64,000 nt of DNA from Chlamydiota bacterium (GCA_016866495.1 VGMG01000002.1:62001-126000); one strand, 5' to 3'. Positions 44,136 to 53,849 are shown, counted from the stretch's first letter. Notes: a model not told the origin generated them from the sequence alone. A program made the numbers and translations.

Positions 44136-46324
44136 AGGTTCTTGTAGACCAAAAAATTGACAAACCCCTTTGTTATGAAAATCGGGGTTATGTTCTTAGT
44201 ATTGGCTCTCGTGTTCTTGTCCCTTTACGCAATAAAATAGTGAAAGCAACCGTTATAAAGGGGCTTTTAAAACCCACTTTTGAAAAAACGGCTAAGATCC
44301 ATTCTGTTCTTGAAGAGGAATCTCTTACAGAAGACTTGATGGAGCTTGCGTCTTGGATGAGTGAGTATTATATGACCCCTTATCAAAAAGTGCTCACTAC
44401 CCTTTTACCTGCTTCTTTGAAAAAAAAGACCCAAAAAGAGGAGCAATTTTTTGTTGAAAAGAAAGCTCCTACTGCCAGTTTGATAGAGTTAGCTGCTTCT
44501 ATCCATCAAAAAAATAGCCCCCAGAAAAAAGTCCTTGAGGTGATTTTAAAAGAGCAAAAAGGGATTTATTTAACTAAACTTTTGGAATTAGCCGCAGTCT
44601 CGAAAAGCCCTGTAGACACGCTTGTAAAGAAAGGGTTTTTGGAACTGAGGAAAATAGAGGTAGACCGCTCTTTTTTTCAGCACGAAGATTTTATTTTAAC
44701 CCCTAATAAAGTGCTGAACAGCGAACAGCAAATAGCTTTGGAGAAAATTTCTTTAAAACTTGGCGAAAAAAAGTTCCATGCCGAGCTTTTGTTCGGTGTT
44801 ACAGGAAGTGGAAAAACGGAAGTCTATCTTCAAGCGATCCAAAAAGCCCGTTCTTTGAATCTTGGAGTTCTATTTTTAGTACCCGAAATTGCACTCACGA
44901 CCCAAACTATCGAACGGCTTAACTCTCGATTTAGTGAGCAGATCGCAGTCCTTCACCATCGCCTATCCGATGGCGAGCGCTTTGATGCGTATCGGGGGAT
45001 TCTTAGCGGTAAAATTTCGATAGTGATAGGTGCCAGATCTGCAATCTTCGCTCCTGTTCAAAATCTAGGGCTGATTATTGTGGATGAAGAACAGGATGGC
45101 TCTTTCAAGCAAACAGAAGAGATGCCTTGCTACAATGCAAGAGATGTAGCGATTGTAAGAGCTAAAAACTTGAAAGCAGTCTGTATCTTAGGAAGCGCGA
45201 CTCCATCTTTTGAAACATTTACCAACACAAAGCACGATAAATATGGGATCAGCAATCTTACCCAAAGAGCCAAACAAAATCCTTTACCCGATGTAAAAAT
45301 CGTGGACATGCGACTAGAGGACGACAAGAAAAAGTGTCGCGCTCTTTTTAGTGATCTTCTCTTAAATAAAATTGAGGAACGGCTTAAAAAAGGGGAACAA
45401 ACGCTCCTTTTTTTAAATCGTAGAGGGTTTTTTAAATGCCAGATTTGTACGACATGTAATGAAACTTTAAAGTGCGATCAGTGTGATGTTTGTTTGACCT
45501 ACCATAAAGGGGAAAATATTCTTGCGTGTCACCTATGTGGGTATACTCAAGACCCCCAAAAGGTCTTTTGTAAAAAATGTCATTCAAAAGAAACTATGCG
45601 ATTTCAGGGTCCGGGTACTGAGCAGGTGGAGCGGGCCTTGAAAGCTCTATTCAAAGAGGCTCGAGTTTTACGCATGGACAGAGATACCACCCGCCACAAA
45701 GGGAGCCACGACGCCCTCTATCGAGAATTTAAATCCCAGAAAGCAGATATCCTGATCGGGACACAAATGATTGCCAAAGGGCTTGACTTCCCTTTAGTGA
45801 CATTAGTGGGAATTTTAAATGCAGATTCCATGCTACATATTCCCGACTTCAGATCTGCAGAAAATGCGTTCCAATTACTGAGCCAAGTTGCCGGGCGTGC
45901 AGGCCGAGGGGATTTCCCCGGTGAAGTAATTTTACAAACGCGTCTGCCCGATTATCAGGTAATCCACCACGCCTCCAAAGAGGATTACAAAAATTTTTTT
46001 GACGAAGAGTTGATTTTACGTAAGCAGTTTCAGTACCCCCCTTTCAAAAAAATGTGTCGTATTATTTTACAATCGTCGCAAAACGACCTTTTGGATCGTT
46101 TTGGGTCCTATCTCACCCATCTTTTAGAAAAACATAGAGAAGAGGATGTGGATATTTATCCCTACACTCTTTGTGGATTGACAAAAGCAAAAGGACAACA
46201 CCGGGGACAAATTCTTTTAAAAGCGCTAAAATTTACCTCTTTGAAAAAAATGGTCCTTAAAATCCCTAAACATGAAAAAATTAAATGTCTTGTGGATGTT
46301 GATCCGCTTCAAACGTTCTTTTAA
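44102..46324 (+). CDS. priA: Primosomal replication-restart helicase PriA
   Basis: PriA reloads the replisome at collapsed forks. The 740-aa protein has an N-terminal DNA-binding domain, then the Walker A GVTGSGKTEVYLQA, DEEQDGSFKQ (DExx box), and helicase motifs GSATPS and QVAGRAGRG. A Zn-binding insert carries eight or more Cys (CQICTTC, CDQCDVC, CHLCG, CKKCHS). It overlaps the upstream unknown gene by 34 bp. Confidence 0.95.
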   Translation: MESSVDTFPFLEVLVDQKIDKPLCYENRGYVLSIGSRVLVPLRNKIVKATVIKGLLKPTFEKTAKIHSVLEEESLTEDLMELASWMSEYYMTPYQKVLTTLLPASLKKKTQKEEQFFVEKKAPTASLIELAASIHQKNSPQKKVLEVILKEQKGIYLTKLLELAAVSKSPVDTLVKKGFLELRKIEVDRSFFQHEDFILTPNKVLNSEQQIALEKISLKLGEKKFHAELLFGVTGSGKTEVYLQAIQKARSLNLGVLFLVPEIALTTQTIERLNSRFSEQIAVLHHRLSDGERFDAYRGILSGKISIVIGARSAIFAPVQNLGLIIVDEEQDGSFKQTEEMPCYNARDVAIVRAKNLKAVCILGSATPSFETFTNTKHDKYGISNLTQRAKQNPLPDVKIVDMRLEDDKKKCRALFSDLLLNKIEERLKKGEQTLLFLNRRGFFKCQICTTCNETLKCDQCDVCLTYHKGENILACHLCGYTQDPQKVFCKKCHSKETMRFQGPGTEQVERALKALFKEARVLRMDRDTTRHKGSHDALYREFKSQKADILIGTQMIAKGLDFPLVTLVGILNADSMLHIPDFRSAENAFQLLSQVAGRAGRGDFPGEVILQTRLPDYQVIHHASKEDYKNFFDEELILRKQFQYPPFKKMCRIILQSSQNDLLDRFGSYLTHLLEKHREEDVDIYPYTLCGLTKAKGQHRGQILLKALKFTSLKKMVLKIPKHEKIKCLVDVDPLQTFF

Positions 46325-46404
46325 ATTTTCTAATATACACTTAAAATAATTTTAAAAAATCTTACCATGGTTTAACCTGAAGTAATTTGTTTTAGGAGTA
46401 ATTC

Positions 46405-46959
46405 ATGTCATCTGCCCTTTGCTTAGTCCCCCCCGTATCTACCAATGATCTCTCTTTTTTTTATGCAAAACTGCAAGACTCTCTTGATGTAGGTACAAAA
46501 GTCAAAATTTTAAAAATAACCAGCTCTGTTATAGCTTTTGAGGGGGAGAGAAAATGCTTGGAGAAAAGAAAATATAGGTACCTGCCTCTTGAAAGGGATA
46601 TCCCCGATGATATGGGCGAGCTCTATAAAATTTTTCTTGAGGAATGCGCTGAGCTGAGTCCAAGCGAGCGAAGCGATCCCAAAATACAGCCGCTTTTGGG
46701 GTTATTAAAAAAACCTTATGAGTCGCGGGAGGTTCAACTTTTTTTAAAACAGGTAAAAGAAAATCACCATGAAGAACAACAAAACCCTTTTTCTTTTTTT
46801 AGAGAAAGGGTTACTGATGGATTATTGAGTTTGTATGGAGAACTCCCAACAGAGAGCATCGAATCGGTCTCTATCAGAGTACATTTCTATAGGAAAGCTA
46901 AACCGGACCAAATTTTGACTATAAAATACCTTGGAAAACCCTCAATAGAGGATGTCTAG
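46405..46959 (+). CDS. Unknown protein, 184 aa
   Basis: The ATG at 46405 has a good ribosome binding site (TAGGAGT, 5-6 nt spacing). The 184-aa product has no signal peptide, TM helix or recognised motif. It is acidic in the middle (DDMGELYKIFLEECAELSPSE) and ends in a beta-rich stretch (SIRVHFYRKAKPDQILTIKYL). It may be a lineage-specific cytosolic protein. An 18-bp perfect inverted repeat follows its stop. Confidence 0.75.
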   Translation: MSSALCLVPPVSTNDLSFFYAKLQDSLDVGTKVKILKITSSVIAFEGERKCLEKRKYRYLPLERDIPDDMGELYKIFLEECAELSPSERSDPKIQPLLGLLKKPYESREVQLFLKQVKENHHEEQQNPFSFFRERVTDGLLSLYGELPTESIESVSIRVHFYRKAKPDQILTIKYLGKPSIEDV

Positions 46960-46969
46960 AAGTTTTTTC

Positions 46970-47005
46970 TTGAAGAGGATCTCTTTTAAAAGAGATCCTC
47001 TTCAA
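46970..47005. terminator. 18-bp perfect inverted repeat between convergent genes
   Basis: Positions 46970-46987 and 46988-47005 are exact reverse complements with no loop bases between, so 3-4 bp must open to form the loop. It lies between the convergent 184-aa gene and lysS and probably acts as a bidirectional terminator, although the flanking U-tracts are weak. Confidence 0.6.
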
Positions 47006-47016
47006 AATAAGAATTT

Positions 47017-48573
47017 TTAAGATTGGTGCGGTTTCATCATAGGGAAATAGATGACATCACGGATAGACACTTCACCGGTAAGCACCATGACAAGACGGTC
47101 TATTCCAATCCCAAGTCCACCAGTTGGTGGCATTCCGGACTTGAGTGCCTCAATAAACTCTTCATCCATAGGGTGGGCCTCTTTATCCCCTGCATCTTTT
47201 GCCTCTTGTTGCTGACGCAAAAGAGTCTCTTGAACAAGCGGATCGTTGAGTTCCGAATAGGCATTTGCCATCTCCATACCGAGCATGAATAGCTCAAAAC
47301 GCTCAACAATACCCTCCTCTTTTTCTTTTAGATTACGGTGATACTTACAAAGGGGTGTCGTTTCTACCGGATGATCGATAATAAAATGGGGCTCAATCAA
47401 ATGCTCTTCTACGAACTCTTCAAAGATTTTAGCAATCAATAAACCTCTTGGAAGCTTTTTGACCTCTAAAGGATCGAGCGGAGTCGATGCTAAAGCATGT
47501 CTCATCTCCTGATCGCTCATCTGGTCCACATCTAAACCTTTATAGATACGGATCGATTCTTTCATCGTATAACGCTTCCAGGGCCCCGCTAAATTAAGGT
47601 GGTGAGTGTTCCCTTTCTTATCTTGACGCACTCCTAAATCGGTTGTCCCATAAAGCGAATGTGCTAAGGATACAAATAATTTTTCAGTAAAGTCCATCAC
47701 ATCGTAATAGTCTTGATACGCTGCATAAGACTCTATCATCGTAAATTCGGGATTATGAGTACGATCAAGCCCCTCGTTTCTGAAAACTTTAGACATCTCA
47801 AAGACTCTTCTTATCCCCCCAACAATCAACTTCTTCAACTGGATTTCCAACGAAATGCGAAGAAAAGTATCCATATGTAAAGCGTTGACGTGCGTAATGA
47901 AAGGACTTGCATTAGCCCCGCCATAAATAGATTGCAAAACGGGTGTTTCTACCTCAATGAATCCATGATCCTCATAAAAATGACGAATAAGGGAAAGTAT
48001 ACGAGAACGTTTTTGAAATGTTGCCATGACCTGTGGGTTGCTGATAAGATCTAGCCAACGTTTACGGTAACGCATCTCGATATCGCTAAGCCCACTATAT
48101 TTATCGGGTAAAGGTAAAAGTGCTTTTGCTCTAAACGTGACCTCTTTAGCATAGACGGTTAACTCCCCGACACGAGTGCGGAAAAGGTGCCCCTTGACCG
48201 ATAAAAAGTCGCCCAAATCTACCAGTTTTTCCACAAATTTTAACCCAGTGAGCTCCTCGCTAGGATTCAGCCCCATGACGGCAGTATCCTCACGATTCAG
48301 CATCACTTGAATGGGTTGATTTTCATCCAAAAGGGTTAAAAATGCATTTTTACCCATCGCTCGGAAAAGAACAACTCGCCCAGCAACTTCAACCCAATCA
48401 GTTTCCCCTTTTTGCGCCTCTTCAGAATGGCCGACAGGATGACCATGGTATTTTTTTGCTAGATCACAAGCAAGTATTGGGCTGAGAGAATCGGCAGGAT
48501 AGGCTTCCACACCCAACCCTCGGATCTCCTCCAATTTTCTTAATCGGTTACGGTATTCTTCTGAATGTTGCAT
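47017..48573 (-). CDS. lysS: Lysyl-tRNA synthetase, class II
   Basis: The 518-aa enzyme has an N-terminal OB-fold anticodon-binding domain (about 60-165) and the class II catalytic core. Motif 1 lies around VETPVLQ, motif 2 is FRNEGLDRTHNPEF and motif 3 is GLGIGIDRLVM. The start overlaps the end of cysS by 34 bp. It is the last gene of the aas-cysS-lysS unit. Confidence 0.96.
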   Translation of the reverse strand: MQHSEEYRNRLRKLEEIRGLGVEAYPADSLSPILACDLAKKYHGHPVGHSEEAQKGETDWVEVAGRVVLFRAMGKNAFLTLLDENQPIQVMLNREDTAVMGLNPSEELTGLKFVEKLVDLGDFLSVKGHLFRTRVGELTVYAKEVTFRAKALLPLPDKYSGLSDIEMRYRKRWLDLISNPQVMATFQKRSRILSLIRHFYEDHGFIEVETPVLQSIYGGANASPFITHVNALHMDTFLRISLEIQLKKLIVGGIRRVFEMSKVFRNEGLDRTHNPEFTMIESYAAYQDYYDVMDFTEKLFVSLAHSLYGTTDLGVRQDKKGNTHHLNLAGPWKRYTMKESIRIYKGLDVDQMSDQEMRHALASTPLDPLEVKKLPRGLLIAKIFEEFVEEHLIEPHFIIDHPVETTPLCKYHRNLKEKEEGIVERFELFMLGMEMANAYSELNDPLVQETLLRQQQEAKDAGDKEAHPMDEEFIEALKSGMPPTGGLGIGIDRLVMVLTGEVSIRDVIYFPMMKPHQS

Positions 48574-49967
48574 GGATGTCTCTTTTTAACTTTTGTTCCG
48601 TTCGTTACATCTTCTAATTCGTATCCCAACGCGATGATCTCATTTCGTATCTTGTCCGCGTCCTGGAATCTTCGTTCACTTCTAGCCAGCTTTCGTGCTT
48701 CAACAAGTTCTAAAACCGCCTCAGAAACACTTTGCTCCTCTTTTTGTAAGCAGCCTAAAATTCTGTCGAGATTTTCTATTGAAGATAGAATTTTTTTAAC
48801 AGCATGCTGACTTAGCTTTTTTTGATCCAGTCCCTTATTGACATCACGAATCATATCAAACAAAATCGCAAAGGCTTTTGGAAAATTTAGATCCTGATTG
48901 ACCGCATCCATGAAAGCGCTTTCAGTCTCTTCAATCGGAAACTCTTCAGCACCAGAACTGTCAGAATTTTTCAGCCTATCCAGGAATTGGTCGATTCGAT
49001 CAAGCGCCTGGCGAACGCTATTTAATCCTTCAAGGGTGAAATTTAAAGGCATTCGATAATGGGATTGGGCCATTAAAGCCCTCACTTCTCGTCCTGTAAA
49101 CCCTTTATCTATCAAATCTCTTAAAGTGTAAAAATTACCCAGACTTTTGGACATTTTTTTTCCATCTACATGGAGATGCTCTACATGGAGCCAATATCTT
49201 GAAAAAGGGGCATGGTTACAGCACTCTGATTGCGCTATCTCATTTTCATGGTGTGGAAATACAAGATCCACTCCACCACAGTGGAGGTCAATTGAGGGGC
49301 CTAAAAAATCTTGAGCCATGGCAGAGCACTCTATATGCCACCCTGGTCTGCCACGACCATAGGGACTTTCCCAAAAAATCGGGCCATCTATTTTTGGATC
49401 ATAGGCTTTCCAAAGGGCAAAATCACAAAGATTATCTTTAGAATACTCATCCTGATTCACCCTTTCACTTGCACCAGCAACTAATGATTGTCTGTCCAAA
49501 TGAGAGAGCTTCCCATATTCTTTAAAAGCATGAACGCGAAAGTAGACGCTTTTATCCTCAGCCTGATACGCAAAGCCTTTATCAATCAGCTTCTGAATCA
49601 TCAAAAGCATCGATGGAATAGCGTCAGTGGCTCTTGGAAAATGCGCTATACCTTCGACTTTCAAAGACTTCAAATCCTCAAAGAAAGCCTTAATATAGAT
49701 GTCGGTAAATTCCCTTAAAGGCATGTTCCGATCATTGGCGCCTTTCATCGTTTTATCATCTACATCTGTTAAGTTCATCACCTGAATTACGGGATAGCCG
49801 TTAGCCTCAATGACACGCCTGAGCAAATCTTCAGTTATGAAAGTTCGAAAATTTCCAATATGAGCAAAGCCGTACACCGTCGGACCGCAGGTATACATTT
49901 TTACTTTAGCTCCCATCGGCTGAAACGGTTCGAGCTTGCGAGATAAGGTGTTGTAAAGGTGTAGCAT
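48540..49967 (-). CDS. cysS: Cysteinyl-tRNA synthetase
   Basis: The 475-aa class I enzyme has the Zn-site Cys in KMYTCGPTVYG, the HIGH-like HIGN, further Zn ligands (CSAMAQDF, HHENEIAQSE) and KMSKS. I start at ATG 49967 because its A is the last base of the aas stop (TGATG) and GGAAAT precedes it. The TTG at 49973 is less likely. Confidence 0.96.
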   Translation of the reverse strand: MLHLYNTLSRKLEPFQPMGAKVKMYTCGPTVYGFAHIGNFRTFITEDLLRRVIEANGYPVIQVMNLTDVDDKTMKGANDRNMPLREFTDIYIKAFFEDLKSLKVEGIAHFPRATDAIPSMLLMIQKLIDKGFAYQAEDKSVYFRVHAFKEYGKLSHLDRQSLVAGASERVNQDEYSKDNLCDFALWKAYDPKIDGPIFWESPYGRGRPGWHIECSAMAQDFLGPSIDLHCGGVDLVFPHHENEIAQSECCNHAPFSRYWLHVEHLHVDGKKMSKSLGNFYTLRDLIDKGFTGREVRALMAQSHYRMPLNFTLEGLNSVRQALDRIDQFLDRLKNSDSSGAEEFPIEETESAFMDAVNQDLNFPKAFAILFDMIRDVNKGLDQKKLSQHAVKKILSSIENLDRILGCLQKEEQSVSEAVLELVEARKLARSERRFQDADKIRNEIIALGYELEDVTNGTKVKKRHPCNIQKNTVTD

Positions 49968-52696
49968 CAGCAAATTTCCTTATAAGCAAGATCGGTCAAG
50001 GCTCTTAAGTGTACCTTTCCTGAACCCAAAAGTGGCATATCGGAAACTTTCACTACGTGATGCATTCTAAAATACTTGGGTAAGCCGGACTGGAACAAAA
50101 TTTTATTCACCTCGTCAAGGGTCGTCTCAACGACGCTCATCAAGACCAGTTCTGTTTTTTCTCCCTCTCTTTCAATAGGGATTACGACAAAAGGATTATC
50201 AATTTTACGCATGCCGCTAAACCAGCCCAAACCTTTGGCAGTGTTTGTCAAAATCTCCTCGATGAGAGGCAGATTTACCATCTCCCCTCCCACTTTGGTG
50301 AAACGCTTCAATCTCCCTTTCAAGATTAGATTGCCCTCTGAATCTAAATGCCCAAAATCCCCGGTGCGGTAATAGGATTTCCCATTAATCAAAACAAAAG
50401 GGGATTTGATATCTTTTTCGATATACCCTTTAAAAACCGAGGGTCCTTGTGCCAAGATTTCCCCATCCTCGCCTTGTGGAAGAGGCCTTAAATCCTCTCT
50501 ATCCACCACAAGGAGTTCAATTTTATTGAGAGCTTTCCCCACACCAACACGATTTTCATCTCTAAAGCGTTGTGCTGATAAAACAGGTGAACACTCAGTA
50601 ATTCCATAACCTTCTACTAATTTAGCATTAGGATTGATCTTATAAAGATTTGTAATCAAAGCCTGTGGCGCTTTTTCTGCACCCGTGAAACAAATCCTGA
50701 TGGAATCCAGCTGACCTGACTCACTAGATGCCAATAAATTAGCATAGAAGCTAGGTGTCAACGCCAGCAAATCAATCCCCCAAGCTTGAATCTCTTGTAC
50801 TATCCTTGGAGAATCTGTGGGATCAGGAGAGAAGTACGTCCTCACTCCATTTAAGATCGGAAATAACGTCATCGCCGTAAGTCCAAAGGAGTGGAATTGC
50901 GGAAGGGCGCAAAGACCCGATTGGGGTTCGTATGGATAAATGATATCCTCAAAATCCTCCATATTCGCAATCAGATTTTTGTGGGACAAAGGAACGGACT
51001 TCGGATGGGATTCGGTGCCGCTCGTGCTTAATACAACAGCGTTCATTTCATTTGATAGGCTCTCTATCCCAAAATGCGACAGAATAGAACGTGTGGGTTT
51101 AGACGAGAGGATGAACCCTTTTATTTTGTCAAAAATTGAAATTTTTGCCTTAAGATTTTCTGCAAAAACCAAGTAGGGCTCCATAGCCCCTAATTCAATG
51201 TGAGCCACACGATCAAGGAATTTTCGAGCGGTCAGAACGGATTTAATCGATAGCGTATGAATGACATGATCTGTGCTTCTCGATCCCGATGTCCAGTTGA
51301 TCATCACAGGAACCTTTCCTGCTAACATTGTCGCAAATAAAATCAGTGTAGACCCTAAGCTAGCAGGAAGCATTATCCCTATATATCTACCCTCAAGTTT
51401 TCTAATCTTGTTGGCTAAAAGAATAGTCGCAATTAGAGCTTTTTTTCCGGTGAGCGTTGCGGTCTCATCTGCTAAAATCTCTTTACCACCTACTCGTTTC
51501 ATGCGCTCAACAAAGGATTGAGGAAGAGTTTTTCCTAAAATCTCAACTTTTTTCATCCCCTCAACATTTTTTTCTTTCCAGCCACGAAGCATATCTTTGG
51601 ACTGCATTTCACGCGCCTTGGGAACTTTTTTTTGCAACGATACCAAGAAAAGATCAAATACATGAACCAGATCCAATGAGGAGATCTTTTTGTCTATTCC
51701 AAATTTTAAATCTAAAAAGGTGATCAGATTAGAAAGATCTAAAGAATCGCAACCTAGGTCGACAGCCAAATCCTGCTCATCTTTGATTTGAACTTTGGGT
51801 CGGCCTGTCATTTTGCTAAGTTTTTCATAGATGATCTCCCGCATCTCTTGAGGAACCTCTACGTCCTTGTTCAATGTTTGCGGACTAAATACGAAGGCTT
51901 TAGGAGTAGAACCCTTTTTATCCCAAAAAAGATAGGGAACAAGGTTAGGTCTTTCTTGCGAATCGGTTGCGTCTAGATACTTGTATTGGTTGTACCAGTT
52001 TTCCAAGAAGCGGTTGAACTGAATTTTACTTACTTGATAGGGAAAATCCGCAGGCAAACTAGAAAATTCTATTTTCACCTCCCTCTTAGGCATGAAAAAA
52101 ATGCCGTTTTGGAGAAGGTAGAAAAAAGATCTTTTCAAGGTCTTCCAAAAATTCGGCGAGTCCCCGATGATAGCACGAGAAAAAGAGCTTCCCCATAAAC
52201 CGGTTGTTCTTATGAGAACAACCTCGAGATTGGGATCCTCGGAAAGCAGTCTGTGTACAAAAGATTTACCCCCTAGATATTCTTTTGGAGATCTTTTCAA
52301 ACCTCCCCCGGGATAAATTATCACTTTTTCTCCCCGATCTAGAGATCTACGGATATTTTGATAAACAAGTTCCCCCTGGCGGGCTTTCCACTCGTTTACA
52401 ACAATCTCAAAATCGGGAATCGGAACAACATGAATTAGTCTATAGAGCCAGTGCACCCCCTTTTGATAATAAAACCGCTCATCCATCACAGGCTTTAGCG
52501 ACGCTATCTGCCCCAGAATTGAGTAAAGTAATAGCGGATCAGTCATCGCTGGATGGTTCGGCAAAACCACAACGGGCTTATCTGAAGTAAGAATTTTTTT
52601 AATCTCATCCAGCCCCTCTACACGGACGCGATAGCGAAGACTAAATAGTCTTCTTAAAAGAAAGGAAAGGATCCTGATAAAAATATCTCTTATCAT
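49967..52696 (-). CDS. Fused PlsC acyltransferase - acyl carrier protein - acyl-ACP synthetase (Aas-type)
   Basis: The 909-aa protein has three parts. Residues about 1-220 are a PlsC-type acyltransferase (NHPAMTD gives H-x4-D; the motif III position reads YPGGGLK). Residues about 290-365 are a carrier-protein domain with the phosphopantetheine site DLGCDSLDL. Residues about 370-909 are an adenylate-forming acyl-ACP/CoA synthetase (STSGTESHPKSVPLSH, GYGITECSP, YRTGDFG, LKRFTKVGGE). E. coli Aas has the outer two parts without the carrier, and C. trachomatis has separate PlsC and AasC proteins. Here a carrier domain lies between them, suggesting that activated host fatty acids are handed internally to a lysophospholipid. 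AAGGGG precedes the ATG, and a promoter is predicted upstream. Confidence 0.88.
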   Translation of the reverse strand: MIRDIFIRILSFLLRRLFSLRYRVRVEGLDEIKKILTSDKPVVVLPNHPAMTDPLLLYSILGQIASLKPVMDERFYYQKGVHWLYRLIHVVPIPDFEIVVNEWKARQGELVYQNIRRSLDRGEKVIIYPGGGLKRSPKEYLGGKSFVHRLLSEDPNLEVVLIRTTGLWGSSFSRAIIGDSPNFWKTLKRSFFYLLQNGIFFMPKREVKIEFSSLPADFPYQVSKIQFNRFLENWYNQYKYLDATDSQERPNLVPYLFWDKKGSTPKAFVFSPQTLNKDVEVPQEMREIIYEKLSKMTGRPKVQIKDEQDLAVDLGCDSLDLSNLITFLDLKFGIDKKISSLDLVHVFDLFLVSLQKKVPKAREMQSKDMLRGWKEKNVEGMKKVEILGKTLPQSFVERMKRVGGKEILADETATLTGKKALIATILLANKIRKLEGRYIGIMLPASLGSTLILFATMLAGKVPVMINWTSGSRSTDHVIHTLSIKSVLTARKFLDRVAHIELGAMEPYLVFAENLKAKISIFDKIKGFILSSKPTRSILSHFGIESLSNEMNAVVLSTSGTESHPKSVPLSHKNLIANMEDFEDIIYPYEPQSGLCALPQFHSFGLTAMTLFPILNGVRTYFSPDPTDSPRIVQEIQAWGIDLLALTPSFYANLLASSESGQLDSIRICFTGAEKAPQALITNLYKINPNAKLVEGYGITECSPVLSAQRFRDENRVGVGKALNKIELLVVDREDLRPLPQGEDGEILAQGPSVFKGYIEKDIKSPFVLINGKSYYRTGDFGHLDSEGNLILKGRLKRFTKVGGEMVNLPLIEEILTNTAKGLGWFSGMRKIDNPFVVIPIEREGEKTELVLMSVVETTLDEVNKILFQSGLPKYFRMHHVVKVSDMPLLGSGKVHLRALTDLAYKEIC

Positions 52697-52736
52697 TATT
52701 AACCCCTTGGTTTACGAGTAAAAAAAAACTGATGCT

Positions 52737-52766
52737 ACTATAGCAAAATAGAGACTTCTTCTTCAA
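52737..52766 (-). promoter_or_regulatory. Candidate promoter of the aas-cysS-lysS unit
   Basis: On the minus strand TTGAAG (52761-52766, 4/6) is followed after 18 bp by TATAGT (52737-52742, 5/6). This would give a leader of about 35 nt ending in AAGGGG ahead of the ATG at 52696. Confidence 0.45.
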
Positions 52767-52903
52767 ACCCCATTTTATCACCCTACCCCTCCAAATTTTT
52801 TTTTCTAAAAAACTAAATAAAAAATAGAGAGTTTTTTGCTATCATGAGTCGCTTTTTGTAAAAAATGTTGACGCGATCGCCCTAATATTTTATGGCTTGA
52901 AAT

Positions 52904-53068
52904 ATGAACAAACCTTCTGCTTCTAAAAGAAAAAATTCAGAAAATGAGCACCAGCTCAAGTTCTTTGATGGATTTGAGGAGAAGATTCTTGCAGAAGTCT
53001 ATCCCTGGCGAAAAAGTTGTCAAAAAATCAAGCAAGTCATGCAAGATTTTTTAAAAAAGGTTGAATAA
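52904..53068 (+). CDS. Possible small protein, 54 aa
   Basis: The ORF starts MNKPSASKRKNSENEHQ and ends QDFLKKVE. It is charged, with a basic start and an amphipathic C-terminal half, and lies in a 614-bp gap between divergent/convergent genes. No clear ribosome binding site is seen. A TTGACG...TATGGC pair just upstream would start transcription almost at the ATG. A hairpin-plus-T-run follows at 53120-53160. Composition looks protein-like; existence is unproven. Confidence 0.4.
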   Translation: MNKPSASKRKNSENEHQLKFFDGFEEKILAEVYPWRKSCQKIKQVMQDFLKKVE

Positions 53069-53119
53069 AACAATAGATTTGTTTTAAAAAACACTTAGGG
53101 CTTTCCCCATTTTTTTTGG

Positions 53120-53160
53120 ATCTTGTTGCCGGCAAATTAGATGCTGCCAAGATTTTTTAT
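53120..53160 (+). terminator. Hairpin with T-run; core of a larger foldable spacer
   Basis: ATCTTG (53120-53125) pairs with CAAGAT (53148-53153) around a loop that holds the palindrome TTGCCGGCAA, and TTTTT follows. It is nested inside a second stem, 53102-53109 (TTTCCCCA) with 53168-53175 (TGGGGAAA). It could terminate the 54-aa transcript or be part of a structured RNA. Confidence 0.4.
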
Positions 53161-53202
53161 TAAAAATTGGGGAAAAATAGTTATAACAATTTTAGGGGTG
53201 TT

Positions 53203-53331
53203 ATGAAAATATATAGTGCTTTTAGTCCTTCACAAATAGTGGAGAATCTAATGAGTCAAAGAAATGTTCGACTCAACATAATCATAGCAAAGATAGCGCA
53301 AAATATTATTCTATCTTCTCCATCTCGATAA
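53203..53331 (+). CDS. Possible small protein, 42 aa
   Basis: The ORF MKIYSAFSPSQIVENLMSQR... is preceded by a strong AGGGGTG at 5-6 nt. It overlaps the 3' end of bioY on the opposite strand by 21 bp. The product is basic with an Ile-rich C-terminal half. It may be chance, but the ribosome binding site is better than that of many real genes here. Confidence 0.25.
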   Translation: MKIYSAFSPSQIVENLMSQRNVRLNIIIAKIAQNIILSSPSR

Positions 53332-53841
53332 ACCTTTTTGAGTTTGAGAAAAAAGCACTGATTTAAAGAGATCACCTACAATAAATGGGAAAAAACCCAA
53401 GGTAAAGCCTTTTGAGATTCCGAAAAAAAGACTCAACCCTAAGGCTCCTATTAAATCTAATAATAAAGATAGTAGCACAAAAGTGCCAGTGATCCCTATT
53501 CCTTTCATTTTCATTTTTTCAGCAAGGTAAGCAACCACAAAATAGCCTATCAAGTATCCAAAGGTCGGTCCAAAAAGTCCCATAGAAAAACTTTTTAGTG
53601 ATGCTAAAAGGTGTGGTTCTATCATGCAGCTCGAGATAAAAATCAGTAGCGCTATAGAAGTGCGTTTAAAACCAAAGCACCAGGCAAAAAGCAATACAAG
53701 CTGTGGTCTCAAAGCGACAGGTATTGGAGTGTAGGGGAGGAAAAAAGAGATTTTTCCCAAAAATGTGATCGCTAAAGCTAAAAAGACGATGCACACAACA
53801 TCTTTTGAAGCTTTTCTTTCTAAAAAAAGATCATGAAACAT
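53311..53841 (-). CDS. bioY: BioY-type biotin transporter (ECF S component)
   Basis: This 176-aa membrane protein has about six TM helices and BioY-like segments: PYTPIPVALRPQLVLLFAW, GLFGPTFGYLIGYFV and FFPFIVGDLFKS. BioY imports biotin alone or with an ECF ATPase module; no ATPase genes are nearby. It ends the rsfS-fabF-bioY unit, 8 bp after fabF. Biotin is the cofactor of acetyl-CoA carboxylase, which feeds the fatty acid pathway that FabF extends. Confidence 0.85.
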   Translation of the reverse strand: MFHDLFLERKASKDVVCIVFLALAITFLGKISFFLPYTPIPVALRPQLVLLFAWCFGFKRTSIALLIFISSCMIEPHLLASLKSFSMGLFGPTFGYLIGYFVVAYLAEKMKMKGIGITGTFVLLSLLLDLIGALGLSLFFGISKGFTLGFFPFIVGDLFKSVLFSQTQKGLSRWRR

Positions 53842-53849
53842 CTTTAATT

